Positions 52,063 to 61,074 of a DNA stretch of 64,000 nt are shown here, piece after piece (within the stretch, counting starts at the first letter, position 1; each line of letters opens with the position of its first letter). Origin of the DNA: an uncultured Maribacter sp. (GTDB lineage: Bacteria; Bacteroidota; Bacteroidia; Flavobacteriales; Flavobacteriaceae). Both the position numbers and the translations under genes were made by a program. Where the stretch lies: NCBI GenBank assembly GCA_947504045.1, contig CANNFY010000001.1, positions 310,001 to 374,000 of the forward strand, read 5' to 3'. The notes beneath the pieces are model-generated. The model had not been told where the DNA came from. It worked only from the letters and a program-made list of their open reading frames with translations, and did no database searches.

Positions 52063-52836
52063 CTATATATAATCGTGTAATACTCTTTGTAATTCTTCTT
52101 CAAAAAAAGCAGGATGTTCTGATACTACATTGCCAATTACAATAATTCCTGGTTGTGCAGAATCTACATTTGTAAACAACTCTAAACCATTACCTAAAGT
52201 TCCTATAATACAAGATTCATTCTTTAAAGTTCCATTCTGAATTAACGCTATAGGTGTATTATCTTCTCTAAAATTTGCAACCTGTTTAATTATCGTATTA
52301 ATTTTACGTACTCCCATTAAAATTACCATGGTTGCAGAGGATTGTGATGCTAATTTTAAATCTTCAGAAAAACTATTGTCTTTCTTTGTTGCCGTCATTA
52401 CCCAAAAACTACTACTTATTCCTCTTTTTGTTAAAGGAATACCTTGGCTTTGTGGAACTGCAATAGCACTTGTTACTCCTGGAACTATAGTAACAGGTAT
52501 TCCAAAATTTTCCGCATATTCTATTTCCTCGCTAGCGCGTCCAAAAACAAAAGGATCACCACCTTTTAAGCGCACCACGTGCCCATACTCAAAAGCTTTT
52601 TCTACTAGTAATTTATTAATAGATTCCTGAGAATAAGAATGTGCATTACACCTTTTACCTACATAAATTTTTGGTATCGCATCATCAATTTCATGCAACA
52701 ATTCTTTACTAACTAAAGCATCAAATAAAATAACATCTGCAGATTGCAGTATAGAAAAGCCTCTACGCGTTATAAGATCACTACTACCAGGGCCTGCGCC
52801 TACTAAACTTACTCTTGGTTTCTTATCTCTTATCAT
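52063..52836 (-). CDS. cobA: Uroporphyrinogen-III C-methyltransferase
   Basis: 257 residues, single SUMT domain: VSLVGAGPGSSDLITRRGF, the SAM-binding start, VRLKGGDPFVFGRASEE, and TIVPGVTSAIAVPQ with GIPLTKRG. It makes precorrin-2 for siroheme, the nitrite reductase cofactor; the next steps are given by the Met8-like protein at 58389-58982. It is divergent from nirB, and the 127-nt space between them holds a nitrate-type palindrome for each gene. Confidence 0.93.
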   Translation of the reverse strand: MIRDKKPRVSLVGAGPGSSDLITRRGFSILQSADVILFDALVSKELLHEIDDAIPKIYVGKRCNAHSYSQESINKLLVEKAFEYGHVVRLKGGDPFVFGRASEEIEYAENFGIPVTIVPGVTSAIAVPQSQGIPLTKRGISSSFWVMTATKKDNSFSEDLKLASQSSATMVILMGVRKINTIIKQVANFREDNTPIALIQNGTLKNESCIIGTLGNGLELFTNVDSAQPGIIVIGNVVSEHPAFFEEELQRVLHDYI

Positions 52837-52877
52837 AATTTCTAAGTTTTTAAGACAATCTATTATGAATTATGCAA

Positions 52878-52899
52878 CAAAACTACGTGTTTATTTTGA
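52878..52899 (-). promoter_or_regulatory. Degenerate nitrate-type palindrome over the cobA -7 element
   Basis: TACGTGTTTATTTTGA (52884-52899) matches TACGTA-TTTA-TACTTA at 12 of 16 positions and shares TA with an exact TAGTTTTG (52885-52878, minus strand); centre to end 13.5 nt. Confidence 0.55.
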
Positions 52900-52916
52900 T
52901 AAAAACATATAAAAAA

Positions 52917-52938
52917 TACGTATAATTACGTATTTTTG
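52917..52938 (+). promoter_or_regulatory. Nitrate-type palindrome over the nirB -7 element
   Basis: TACGTATAATTACGTA (52917-52932), two perfect TACGTA halves with four bases between. Its last TA (52931-52932) is the TA of an exact TATTTTTG (52931-52938); centre to end 13.5 nt. No TTTG-type -33 element is evident. Confidence 0.72.
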
Positions 52939-52963
52939 TAATGTAATATCTAAATAAGTACGT

Positions 52964-55480
52964 ATGAAAACCATAATAGTTGTTGGAAATGGGATGGTTG
53001 GTTATAAATTTTGCGAAAAATTTGTTGCCAAAAAAGATAGCGAAGAATATAAGATTGTAGTTTTTGGAGAAGAACCAAGACCTGCTTATGATCGTGTACA
53101 TTTAAGTGAGTATTTTAAAAACCAAGACGCTAAGGCATTAGAAATGGCCCCAGCAGAATGGTATGCAGAAAATAATATAGATTTAATTGTTGGCGAACGT
53201 GTTACTGATATCCACAGATCAACTAAAATAATAACTACTGCAAAAGACCGTGAGTTATCTTATGACTATTTAGTTTTAGCTACTGGATCTTCTGCTTTTG
53301 TTCCACCTATTAAAGGAGTAGAAAAAGAAGGGGTTTTTGTTTATAGAACTATTGAGGATCTAGAGGGCATGCTGGAGTATGCTGCAAAAATTAAAAAAAC
53401 AAAACCTAATGCTAAAGCTGCCGTTTTAGGTGGTGGATTATTAGGCTTAGAGGCAGGAAAAGCTGTTATGGATATGGGGTTAGAGCCGCATATTGTAGAA
53501 TTTGCTCCTAAATTAATGCCAAGACAATTAGATTCTAGAAGTAGCCAGGTATTACAACTAAAATTAGAATCTATAGGTTTAAACATACATTTAAGTAAAG
53601 CTACCAACCAAATTTTAGGAGACAAAGCTATTACAGGAATGGAATTTGGAGAAGATGATGTATTAGATGTAGATATGCTAATTATATCTGCAGGTATTAG
53701 ACCTAGAGATGAGCTAGCTAAAACATGTGATTTAGAAATGGGAGTACGTGGTGGTATAGTTGTAGATAACAAAATGCAAACCTCTGACCCAAATATATAT
53801 GCTATTGGAGAAATTGCGCTTTATAATCAGATGATATATGGTTTAGTTGCTCCAGGTTATGATATGGCCGGAATTGTAGTAGACCAAATATTAGGTGATA
53901 GCAAGAGTTTAATGGCAGAAGAAATAGACATGTCTACCAAACTAAAACTTATAGGTGTAGATGTTGCTAGTTTTGGAGAACCTTTTATGCCTGCATCTAA
54001 AGGACACTCCATTATTTTTGAAAATAAGACACAACATTTATACAAAAGAATAAATGTAAGTTTAGATGGTAAAAAACTATTAGGAGGTATTTTGGTAGGA
54101 GATGCTTCTGATTATAGCATGTTGCATCAAATATATTTAAACGGAATGGCAATTCCTGAAGATCCTGCACAATTAATTTTGCCGGCAACTGAAGGTGGAG
54201 GCTCTTTTGGAGATGTTATGGATTTACCCGATGAAGCACAAATATGTTCTTGTGAAAATGTTACTAAAGGACAAATTTGTAGTACCATAGAAAGTGGAGA
54301 ATCTAAAGATTTAGCAGATGTGGTTAGTTGCACTAAAGCTGGTACAGGTTGCGGTGGTTGTAAACCAATGGTAAAAGACCTTACAGAGGCTACTTTAAAA
54401 TCGTTAGGTATAGAAGTAAAAGATTCTATTTGCGAACATTTTGATTTAAACAGACAAGATTTATACAAAATTATTCAAGTAAAAGGATATAAAACTTTTA
54501 ATGAAGTTCTGGATAATCATGGTAATGGAGGTCATGGTTGTGAACTATGTAAACCAGTTGTAGCATCGTTAATGGCTAGTATAAATGCAGATACTGCTAA
54601 TAAAGAATATGCAATACAAGATTCTAATGATAGATTTTTAGCTAATATTCAACGTAATGGAACATACTCTGTAGTTCCTCGTGTACCTGGAGGAGAAATT
54701 ACACCAGATAAATTAATTGCTCTTGGAGAAATTGCAAAAAAATATGATTTATATACTAAAGTAACTGGTGGTGTTCGTATCGATTTATTTGGCGCAACAT
54801 TAAACCAATTACCATTAATATGGAAAGATTTAATAGATCATGGTTTTGAAAGTGGCCATGCATACGGAAAATCGTTACGTACTGTAAAAACTTGTGTAGG
54901 TTCTACATGGTGCCGCTACGGTATGGATGAAAGCGTAAGCTTTGGTATTGAACTAGAAAATAGATATAGAGGTATACGAGCTCCGCATAAAATTAAAGGT
55001 GGTGTTTCTGGCTGTATTAGAGAATGTGCAGAAGCAAGAGGAAAAGATTTTGGCTTAATTGCTGTTGAAGGTGGTTGGAACCTATATCTTGGAGGAAACG
55101 GTGGTGCCACACCAAGACATGCCGAATTATTTGCAGAGCAAATTGATAATGAAACTGTTATTAAATATATAGACCGTTACCTAATGTTATACATGCGTAC
55201 TGCAAAACCTTTACAAAGAACCGCAGCATGGCAAGAACGTTTAGAAGGTGGTATTGATTATTTAAAAGAAGTAATTATTGAGGATAAATTAGGAATTGCT
55301 GAAGACTTAGAAAATGAAATGCAAACTTTAGTTAATAAGTTTGAATGCGAGTGGACACAAGCTATTAATGACCCTGAAATGATGAAACGTTTTAATCATT
55401 TTGTAAATAGCGATGAAGAAGATGACAACTTAGTATTTGTGCCATTAAGAGAGCAAAAAATGCCAGAAAAATGGTCTTAA
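52964..55480 (+). CDS. nirB: NADH-dependent assimilatory nitrite reductase, large subunit
   Basis: 838 residues, full NirB plan: FAD/NADH oxidoreductase (IVVGNGMVGYKFCEKFV, VLGGGLLGLEAGKAV), two BFD-type 2Fe-2S domains (ICSCENVTKGQ ... GCGGCKPMVK, then GHGCELCKPVV), and the siroheme/4Fe-4S reductase part with TCVGSTWCRYGMDES and GCIRECAEARG, the C-x5-C and C-x3-C ligands. It reduces nitrite to ammonia in the cytoplasm. Heads the nirBD-DUF4202-kinase-met8 operon. Confidence 0.95.
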   Translation: MKTIIVVGNGMVGYKFCEKFVAKKDSEEYKIVVFGEEPRPAYDRVHLSEYFKNQDAKALEMAPAEWYAENNIDLIVGERVTDIHRSTKIITTAKDRELSYDYLVLATGSSAFVPPIKGVEKEGVFVYRTIEDLEGMLEYAAKIKKTKPNAKAAVLGGGLLGLEAGKAVMDMGLEPHIVEFAPKLMPRQLDSRSSQVLQLKLESIGLNIHLSKATNQILGDKAITGMEFGEDDVLDVDMLIISAGIRPRDELAKTCDLEMGVRGGIVVDNKMQTSDPNIYAIGEIALYNQMIYGLVAPGYDMAGIVVDQILGDSKSLMAEEIDMSTKLKLIGVDVASFGEPFMPASKGHSIIFENKTQHLYKRINVSLDGKKLLGGILVGDASDYSMLHQIYLNGMAIPEDPAQLILPATEGGGSFGDVMDLPDEAQICSCENVTKGQICSTIESGESKDLADVVSCTKAGTGCGGCKPMVKDLTEATLKSLGIEVKDSICEHFDLNRQDLYKIIQVKGYKTFNEVLDNHGNGGHGCELCKPVVASLMASINADTANKEYAIQDSNDRFLANIQRNGTYSVVPRVPGGEITPDKLIALGEIAKKYDLYTKVTGGVRIDLFGATLNQLPLIWKDLIDHGFESGHAYGKSLRTVKTCVGSTWCRYGMDESVSFGIELENRYRGIRAPHKIKGGVSGCIRECAEARGKDFGLIAVEGGWNLYLGGNGGATPRHAELFAEQIDNETVIKYIDRYLMLYMRTAKPLQRTAAWQERLEGGIDYLKEVIIEDKLGIAEDLENEMQTLVNKFECEWTQAINDPEMMKRFNHFVNSDEEDDNLVFVPLREQKMPEKWS

Positions 55481-55524
55481 TTAAATTATAAAGCAACCTA
55501 TTTCTAAATTTTAATATTAAAAAA

Positions 55525-55902
55525 ATGAATATAGTTTCTAATAAATATAAAACAGTAAAACCAGAAAATGTAAAAGTTTGGTTTAAAGCAGCACCTACAA
55601 ATGTGTTTCCAATAGATGGAGGTGCTTGTGTAAAATATAAAGATTTACAAATTGCAGTATTTAATTTTACAAGATTAAATACGTGGTATGCTTGTCAAAA
55701 CCTATCTCCTGAAAAGCAAGAAATGGTTTTAAGCAGAGGAATGATAGGTGATCACAAAGGCATTCCTATGGTTGCTTGCCCTTTGCACAAAAAAACTTTT
55801 TCATTAGAAAACGGAGAAAATTTAAACGGAGATCTAGAAGCAATTGCAACATATCCTGTAAAAATTGAAGATGACTTTGTGTATGTAGGTTTTTCTGAAT
55901 AG
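55525..55902 (+). CDS. nirD: Nitrite reductase small subunit NirD
   Basis: 125 residues of Rieske-like fold directly after nirB. The second Rieske pair survives as ACPLHKKTFSLENG, but the first CxH pair is replaced (WYACQNLSPE), so a 2Fe-2S cluster is unlikely; loss of Rieske ligands is common in NirD. SRGMIGDHKGIPMVACPLHK is the typical NirD segment. It partners NirB in nitrite reduction. Confidence 0.9.
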   Translation: MNIVSNKYKTVKPENVKVWFKAAPTNVFPIDGGACVKYKDLQIAVFNFTRLNTWYACQNLSPEKQEMVLSRGMIGDHKGIPMVACPLHKKTFSLENGENLNGDLEAIATYPVKIEDDFVYVGFSE

Positions 55903-55927
55903 CTTTGGTTTTCTAATCCTAGCTAAA

Positions 55928-56515
55928 ATGGCAACAACAGAAAAATTACAAGAAGCATATACTTTATTTGATGCTGCAAATGAGAAAGACCCAAATAAAG
56001 AAGAATATCAAGGTAAAGTATATGCCAAAGAAGTGCTCTATGCAATAAGAATGACCAACAAATTAAATGCATTTGCTCCAAATGCATCTGAAGCGTTACA
56101 ACTTACTGCGCGTTGCCAACATATATGCAGATGGGAAATAGCTAGAGATAGTTATGAAATGAACAGAACTGGCTATTTAAAATGGAGACAAGACCTAAAA
56201 AAATACCATGCAAAAAAGTCTTCAGAAATCTTAGAAAAAGTTGGTTACAACCAAGAAACAATTGATAAAGTTGCTTTTTTATTAGAAAAAAAACAACTTA
56301 AAAAAAATGAAGAAACCCAAACGCTAGAAGATGTAATTTGTTTAGTTTTTTTAGAATTTTATTTTGAGCCCTTTGCTAAAAAATATTCCGAAGAAAAATT
56401 AATAGATATATTACAAAAAACTTGGCGTAAAATGTCTGAAAAAGGACATGAAGCTGCTCTAAAATTACCTTTATCAGATTCTTCTTTAGCTTTAGTAAAA
56501 AAAGCATTAGCGTAA
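55928..56515 (+). CDS. DUF4202 family protein
   Basis: 195 residues, helical, no signal. LFDAANEKDPNKE, ALQLTARCQHICRWEIARD and YLKWRQDLKKYHAKKS followed by a C-terminal EDVICLVFLEFYF match the DUF4202 family, which regularly neighbours nitrite or sulphite assimilation genes. The His and Asp/Glu residues recall an HD-like fold but I cannot show a metal site. Third gene of the nirB operon, 25 nt after nirD. Function unknown. Confidence 0.82.
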   Translation: MATTEKLQEAYTLFDAANEKDPNKEEYQGKVYAKEVLYAIRMTNKLNAFAPNASEALQLTARCQHICRWEIARDSYEMNRTGYLKWRQDLKKYHAKKSSEILEKVGYNQETIDKVAFLLEKKQLKKNEETQTLEDVICLVFLEFYFEPFAKKYSEEKLIDILQKTWRKMSEKGHEAALKLPLSDSSLALVKKALA

Positions 56516-56546
56516 GGTATAATAGTAAAAAAGGTAATAATCTAAT

Positions 56547-58385
56547 ATGAGCGAAGATAAGTTGCAACAATCATTAGATACGGAAACCTTTAACAGGATT
56601 CGTAAATGGTATTTATTTGCACTATCCGGAATAGCGCTAACAATTATTATTGCGCAAATTTTAATACAAACAAGTATTAATACTCAATTAGACGATTCTA
56701 GAATAATAAATATAGCAGGTAGACAAAGAGCATTTAGTCAAAAATTGGTGAAAGAAATACTTTTACTAAAGGAGGTGAAAAACAAAAATGAACAAAACAC
56801 CATTAAATCCGAAATAAAAAACACCTTATCTAAATGGATTGCTTCACATAATGCATTACAGTTTGGAGACCAAACAATGGATATTATTGCTGATAATAAT
56901 ACTATTGTTACCAATTTATTTAACCAAATAAATCCTCACCATGAAAACATGGTTAATGCAATTAAACAAATAAATAGTGCATCCAACATAAATAACTACA
57001 TTACTACAAAAGAGTACCAAGAAAATGTATCTATTTTATTAAAAAACGAAAGAACTTTTCTAGCTAAAATGGATGCTATAGTTAATGCTTATGATAAGCA
57101 AAGTAAAAATGAACTAGAGAAATTAAAAAATAAAGAATATTTACTACTTGCTTTTTCATTACTAATTCTACTATTAGAAATGATTTTTATTTTTAAGCCT
57201 CTTTCTATACAAATTAGAAATAGTGTTTCTACTTTAATGAAACATAAACTAGAATCTGATAAAAACACCCAACAAATACAGCGTTTATACAACGAAAAAG
57301 AAAAGTCTTTAAAAGAACTTCAAGAATTAAATTTTGTGATTGACAATGCTGCATTGTTTGCAAGTGCTAGAGAAGATGGTAGTATTGTTTTTATTAGTAA
57401 AAAATTTATTAGACTATTAGGTTGCCTACCAGAAGATTTAAAAAAACCACTACAAGAACTTTTAACTATTGATCAAGGGCAACAAAAGTATTTAAAAGAA
57501 ATTTTAAAAAGCACAAAAAAAACTAGCATACGCACCGAAGAAATTAAAATAACCACTGCTACAAAAAAAATTATTTGGCTAGATATATCTATAATTCCAA
57601 TGCATAAATCTAGTAAGCAGCAAAGTGTATTAATACTTTGTTCAGATATTACAGAGAGGAAAAAACATATTTTACAAGTAGAAAAGCTTACAAAAGAAAA
57701 TTATGAAGAAAGAATTCTTCAAAAAAATAGACAAGCAAGCCAAATTGTAGAAGGGCAAGAGGAAGAACGCAAACGTATTGCTAAAGACATACATGATGGT
57801 ATTGGCCAAATGCTAACAGCATTACGTTTTAATATAGAATCTATAGACCTTAATAATCAAGAAAAAACTGCAGAAAAAATAGTTTACCTTAAAAAACTAA
57901 CATCCGATTTAATTAAAGGAGTACGTACCGCAACTTTTAATTTAACGCCACCAGAACTAAGCGATCATGGTATACTACCTGCATTACAAAAAATGACAAC
58001 CGAACTTTCTAGACTAACTGGAAAAAATATTCTTTTTGAAAATAAAACAAAAGAAAATATACGCTTTAACTCTTTAGCAGAAACAAATATTTATAGAGTA
58101 ACACAAGAAGCTATAAATAATGCTATAAAATATGCCCAATCTAATTATATTTTGCTTACTATAAATTACACCGATAACATTTTAAGTGTAACAATAGATG
58201 ATGATGGGATTGGTTTTGACCCAATAATTTTAGAAAAACCTCCAAAAAATAATAGCGATGGAGGTATGGGTTTATTTTTTATGAAAGAAAGAATAAGTTA
58301 TATTAATGGTAGATTATTTATCAATTCTGTTCCGGGAGAAGGCAGTAGAGTTACTATAAATTACAAAACTAATAAAGAAGAGTAG
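56547..58385 (+). CDS. NarX-like sensor histidine kinase
   Basis: 612 residues. Two membrane helices (about 22-42 and 197-217) enclose a periplasmic four-helix domain that starts RIINIAGRQRAFSQKLVKE, the PilJ/NarX-type ligand-binding motif. A PAS domain (about 265-370) and a HisKA_3 core follow, with ERKRIAKDIHDGIGQMLTAL (phospho-His), YRVTQEAINNAIKYA and DDDGIGFD ATP-binding boxes. It has no receiver next to it. Membership in the nirBD operon and the NarX-like sensor argue for nitrate or nitrite sensing, with the regulator at 39318-39995 as likely partner. Confidence 0.87.
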   Translation: MSEDKLQQSLDTETFNRIRKWYLFALSGIALTIIIAQILIQTSINTQLDDSRIINIAGRQRAFSQKLVKEILLLKEVKNKNEQNTIKSEIKNTLSKWIASHNALQFGDQTMDIIADNNTIVTNLFNQINPHHENMVNAIKQINSASNINNYITTKEYQENVSILLKNERTFLAKMDAIVNAYDKQSKNELEKLKNKEYLLLAFSLLILLLEMIFIFKPLSIQIRNSVSTLMKHKLESDKNTQQIQRLYNEKEKSLKELQELNFVIDNAALFASAREDGSIVFISKKFIRLLGCLPEDLKKPLQELLTIDQGQQKYLKEILKSTKKTSIRTEEIKITTATKKIIWLDISIIPMHKSSKQQSVLILCSDITERKKHILQVEKLTKENYEERILQKNRQASQIVEGQEEERKRIAKDIHDGIGQMLTALRFNIESIDLNNQEKTAEKIVYLKKLTSDLIKGVRTATFNLTPPELSDHGILPALQKMTTELSRLTGKNILFENKTKENIRFNSLAETNIYRVTQEAINNAIKYAQSNYILLTINYTDNILSVTIDDDGIGFDPIILEKPPKNNSDGGMGLFFMKERISYINGRLFINSVPGEGSRVTINYKTNKEE

Positions 58386-58388
58386 CAA

Positions 58389-58982
58389 ATGGAACGTAAT
58401 GAGTTATATCCAATTTTTTTAAAAGTATCTCAACTCAACATTTTAGTTGTAGGTGGTGGTAATGTTGGCTTAGAAAAATTAACTTTTTTATTAAAATCTA
58501 GCCCAAATGCAAAAGTAGAAATGGTGTCTATAGATTTTTTAGAAGAAACCTTAGCACTTGCAAAAAAACATGATGTTAAAATTACACAAGACTCCTATCA
58601 TGAAAAATACTTAAAAGAAAAACATATAGCTATAGCAACAACAGATAATGTTAGTGTAAATGAACAAGTTTATTATGATTGTAGAAAAAGAAGTATACTT
58701 GTAAACGTTGCCGATAATCCACCTTTTTGCGATTTTTACATGGGCGGTATTGTAACCAAAGGAAATGTAAAAGTTGCTATTTCTACCAACGGCAAATCTC
58801 CTACTACAGCTAAAAGATTACGTCAATTTTTTGAAGATGTAATACCAGAAAATATTGATGATCTAGTTAAAAACTTAAATGAGTTTAGAAAAACAATAAA
58901 AGGAGACTTTGAAGAAAAAGTAGAAACATTAAACGAGTTTACTAAAGGTTTAGTCAGTAAAAAAAATACCCATGAAAATTAG
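58389..58982 (+). CDS. Precorrin-2 dehydrogenase/sirohydrochlorin ferrochelatase (Met8/CysG N-terminal type)
   Basis: 197 residues. N-terminal LNILVVGGGNVGLEKLTFLL is the NAD-binding loop; VNVADNPPFCDFYMGGIV and VAISTNGKSPTTAKRLR are the conserved CysG-N segments with the catalytic Asp. It should oxidise precorrin-2 and insert iron to give siroheme for NirB, completing the pathway begun by CobA. It begins 3 nt after the kinase and overlaps the next gene by 11 nt. Confidence 0.9.
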   Translation: MERNELYPIFLKVSQLNILVVGGGNVGLEKLTFLLKSSPNAKVEMVSIDFLEETLALAKKHDVKITQDSYHEKYLKEKHIAIATTDNVSVNEQVYYDCRKRSILVNVADNPPFCDFYMGGIVTKGNVKVAISTNGKSPTTAKRLRQFFEDVIPENIDDLVKNLNEFRKTIKGDFEEKVETLNEFTKGLVSKKNTHEN

Positions 58983-59337
58983 AATCAGAGGAAATTCAGT
59001 ACGCCTAAGGCTTACTAAAACAGAAGTAAATGATTTATGCCAAAAAGGAGCTTTTACAGAAAAAATAGTATTTCCAAATAACACCTTAACCTATACCATT
59101 AAAGCAAAAGAATCTATAGAAAATATGGATGCTAGCTATACAGATAACTGCATTACCATATATATTCCTAAAAAAGATTGTAAAGAATGGCCCACAAATA
59201 CTATAATTGGTTTTAAACATATTTTAAATATAGACTCTGTAAACTCTTTATCTATTTTAGTAGAAAAAGATTTTGTTTGTATGGATGAAACAGTAGAAGA
59301 CCAGTCAGATAATTACCCAAATCCTAAAGCAAATTAA
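58972..59337 (+). CDS. Small hypothetical protein of the nir operon (DUF7009-like)
   Basis: 121 residues, soluble. It starts MKIRIRGNSVRLRLTKTEVN and has a central YIPKKDCKEWPTNTIIGF; the pattern resembles small proteins of the DUF7009 type found in Bacteroidota, sometimes near nitrite or haem genes. No catalytic motif is visible. Its start overlaps the preceding gene by 11 nt, so it is translationally linked to siroheme synthesis. A role in siroheme or reductase maturation is only a guess. Confidence 0.65.
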   Translation: MKIRIRGNSVRLRLTKTEVNDLCQKGAFTEKIVFPNNTLTYTIKAKESIENMDASYTDNCITIYIPKKDCKEWPTNTIIGFKHILNIDSVNSLSILVEKDFVCMDETVEDQSDNYPNPKAN

Positions 59338-59656
59338 TTACCCATATAACAACTGTTAGTTTTTTTAATTTTTATAATTATAGCCTAATTAACAAACCGT
59401 ATTTTTAGTATTTAAACACATTTATTACACTTTAAACCCCTAAAAATGTGATGGTTTTTCCTTCTATTTTTATTTAAAACGCCTTAATTTACTCATAAGT
59501 AAGAATTTAGCCACGCAAACTAAATTCTTCTACTAAAGTAATTTTTATATTGCGCATTAAATAAACACTAACCATTATATCATATAACAAAATGCTATAC
59601 TAAAATATAGCATTTTGTGATGAAAAAAACTTCTAGTAAAAACTAGATTATAAAAT
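59338..59656. other. Intergenic region with a 13-bp inverted repeat
   Basis: No gene is evident in these 319 bases. The main feature is ACAAAATGCTATA (59587-59599) and its perfect complement (59606-59618) around a six-base loop. It lacks a clear T-run and lies 39 nt before the next start, so it could be a terminator for the nir operon or an operator of the following regulator. An AAAATTTG word at 59652-59659 resembles a -7 element but would start transcription inside the next frame. Confidence 0.5.
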
Positions 59657-60319
59657 TTGAAACTTAGTATAAAAATTTTAATGGTCGATGACCATCCTAT
59701 AATTCTAAAAGGGTATGAACTGTCGTTAAATGAATTTAGTGACCACTATACATTTGAATTTTACAAAGCGCAAAATAGTTCAGAAGCATTAAGACTAATT
59801 GAACAAAATAAACCCGATTTTTTTCATATAATATTTTTAGACATACGTTTACCTGTTAATAATGACTATGCTTTAATTAATGGAGAAGATTTAGGAATAA
59901 AAATTAGAAAAACCATAAATTCTAAAATCATAGTTCTTAGTTCTATTGGAGATACGCAAAGAATTTATAGCATACTTAATAATCTGCAACCAGATGGTTA
60001 TATTATTAAAACAGAAACTACTCCTGAAATATTATTAGAAGCTATTGATGCTGTTTTACATAATAGAAATTACTTTTCTGATAAAATTAAAAAATTAAAA
60101 AAAGTACAAAATTCTGAAAATCCCACTTTAGATGTGTACGATATAAAAATTTTATATTTCTTATCTGTAGGTGAAAAAATGAAAAATTTGCCCGATTATG
60201 TTCATCTTTCTATAGCTAGTATAGAAAGAAGAAAGAAAAAGATAAAAGCTTATTTTGGTAATAAAGAGGCAACAGATAGAGAACTAATTGAAACCGCTAA
60301 GAAAAAAGGGTTTATATAA
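59657..60319 (+). CDS. Response regulator with atypical C-terminal HTH
   Basis: 220 residues from a TTG start (the only in-frame start before the first receiver strand). Receiver: IKILMVDDHPIILKGYELSL, HIIFLDIRLPVNNDYALI with the phospho-Asp, and GYIIKTETTPE with Lys. The C-terminal 70 residues (YDIKILYFLSVGEKMKNLPD, LSIASIERRKKKIKAYFG) place a helix-turn-helix where LuxR-type regulators do, but the sequence is unlike ordinary GerE domains. No kinase is adjacent. It is found singly between the nir operon and upp; targets unknown. Confidence 0.78.
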   Translation: MKLSIKILMVDDHPIILKGYELSLNEFSDHYTFEFYKAQNSSEALRLIEQNKPDFFHIIFLDIRLPVNNDYALINGEDLGIKIRKTINSKIIVLSSIGDTQRIYSILNNLQPDGYIIKTETTPEILLEAIDAVLHNRNYFSDKIKKLKKVQNSENPTLDVYDIKILYFLSVGEKMKNLPDYVHLSIASIERRKKKIKAYFGNKEATDRELIETAKKKGFI

Positions 60320-60336
60320 TATAAAAACCCTTTTTT
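60302..60336. terminator. Bidirectional terminator overlapping the regulator stop
   Basis: AAAAAAGGGTTT (60302-60313) pairs with AAACCCTTTTTT (60325-60336). The left arm lies inside the last codons of the response regulator gene, and the structure also faces the upp stop on the minus strand. Confidence 0.78.
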
Positions 60337-60341
60337 AAAGT

Positions 60342-60995
60342 TTATAATTTAACTCCATAAGACAAATCTCCAGAATCTCCTAAACCAGGAATAATATACC
60401 CTCTAGAGTTAATTTCTTTGTCTATATCTGCAATCCACAAGTGTGTATTTTTCGGAAATTTATTTTCTATATATTTTACCCCTTCTTCAGAACCTATTAC
60501 TGCAATAATATGAATTTGTTGCGCCGTACCATAAGGCTCTAATGCTTTTAAAACATTTTCTAAGGTTTTACCTGTAGCTAACATAGGGTCAGCCAAAATT
60601 AATGTCTTTTTTTCTATAGAAGGAGCTGCTAAATAATTTACAACAACTTCAAAGTTATCTTCCCCGTTTGGATGGTGCCTATATGCAGATATAAATGCAT
60701 TTTCAGCAGTATCAAAATAGTTTAACACTCCCTGATGTAATGGCAATCCTGCGCGCATAATAGAGCACAAAACAATAGCATCTATATATTCTGCTGTTTT
60801 TTTAACCCCTAAAGGAGTTATAACCTCTGTAGTTTTAAAAGATAGTGTCTTACTTAACTCATAACACAAAATCTCTCCTATACGCTCTATATTTCTTCTA
60901 AAGCGCATTTTATCTTGTTGTATAGTAACATCACGTATTTCGGTAATAAACGTATTTAATATTGAATTTTCTAAAGCTAAGTGATGAACAGTCAT
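60342..60995 (-). CDS. upp: Uracil phosphoribosyltransferase
   Basis: 217 residues. The PRPP-binding loop LILADPMLATGKTLENVL, AIVLCSIMRAGLPLHQGVL and the C-terminal uracil-binding stretch YIIPGLGDSGDLSYGVKL are all intact. It salvages uracil to UMP in the cytoplasm. The N-terminal part is slightly extended (MTVHHLALENSI) as usual in Bacteroidota. Single gene. Confidence 0.93.
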   Translation of the reverse strand: MTVHHLALENSILNTFITEIRDVTIQQDKMRFRRNIERIGEILCYELSKTLSFKTTEVITPLGVKKTAEYIDAIVLCSIMRAGLPLHQGVLNYFDTAENAFISAYRHHPNGEDNFEVVVNYLAAPSIEKKTLILADPMLATGKTLENVLKALEPYGTAQQIHIIAVIGSEEGVKYIENKFPKNTHLWIADIDKEINSRGYIIPGLGDSGDLSYGVKL

Positions 60996-61074
60996 ACAAT
61001 TTAATTTACAACACTAAATTACAGATTTAAAACCTTAAAAATACATTGGTATAACTTACTTTTGAAATTATACT

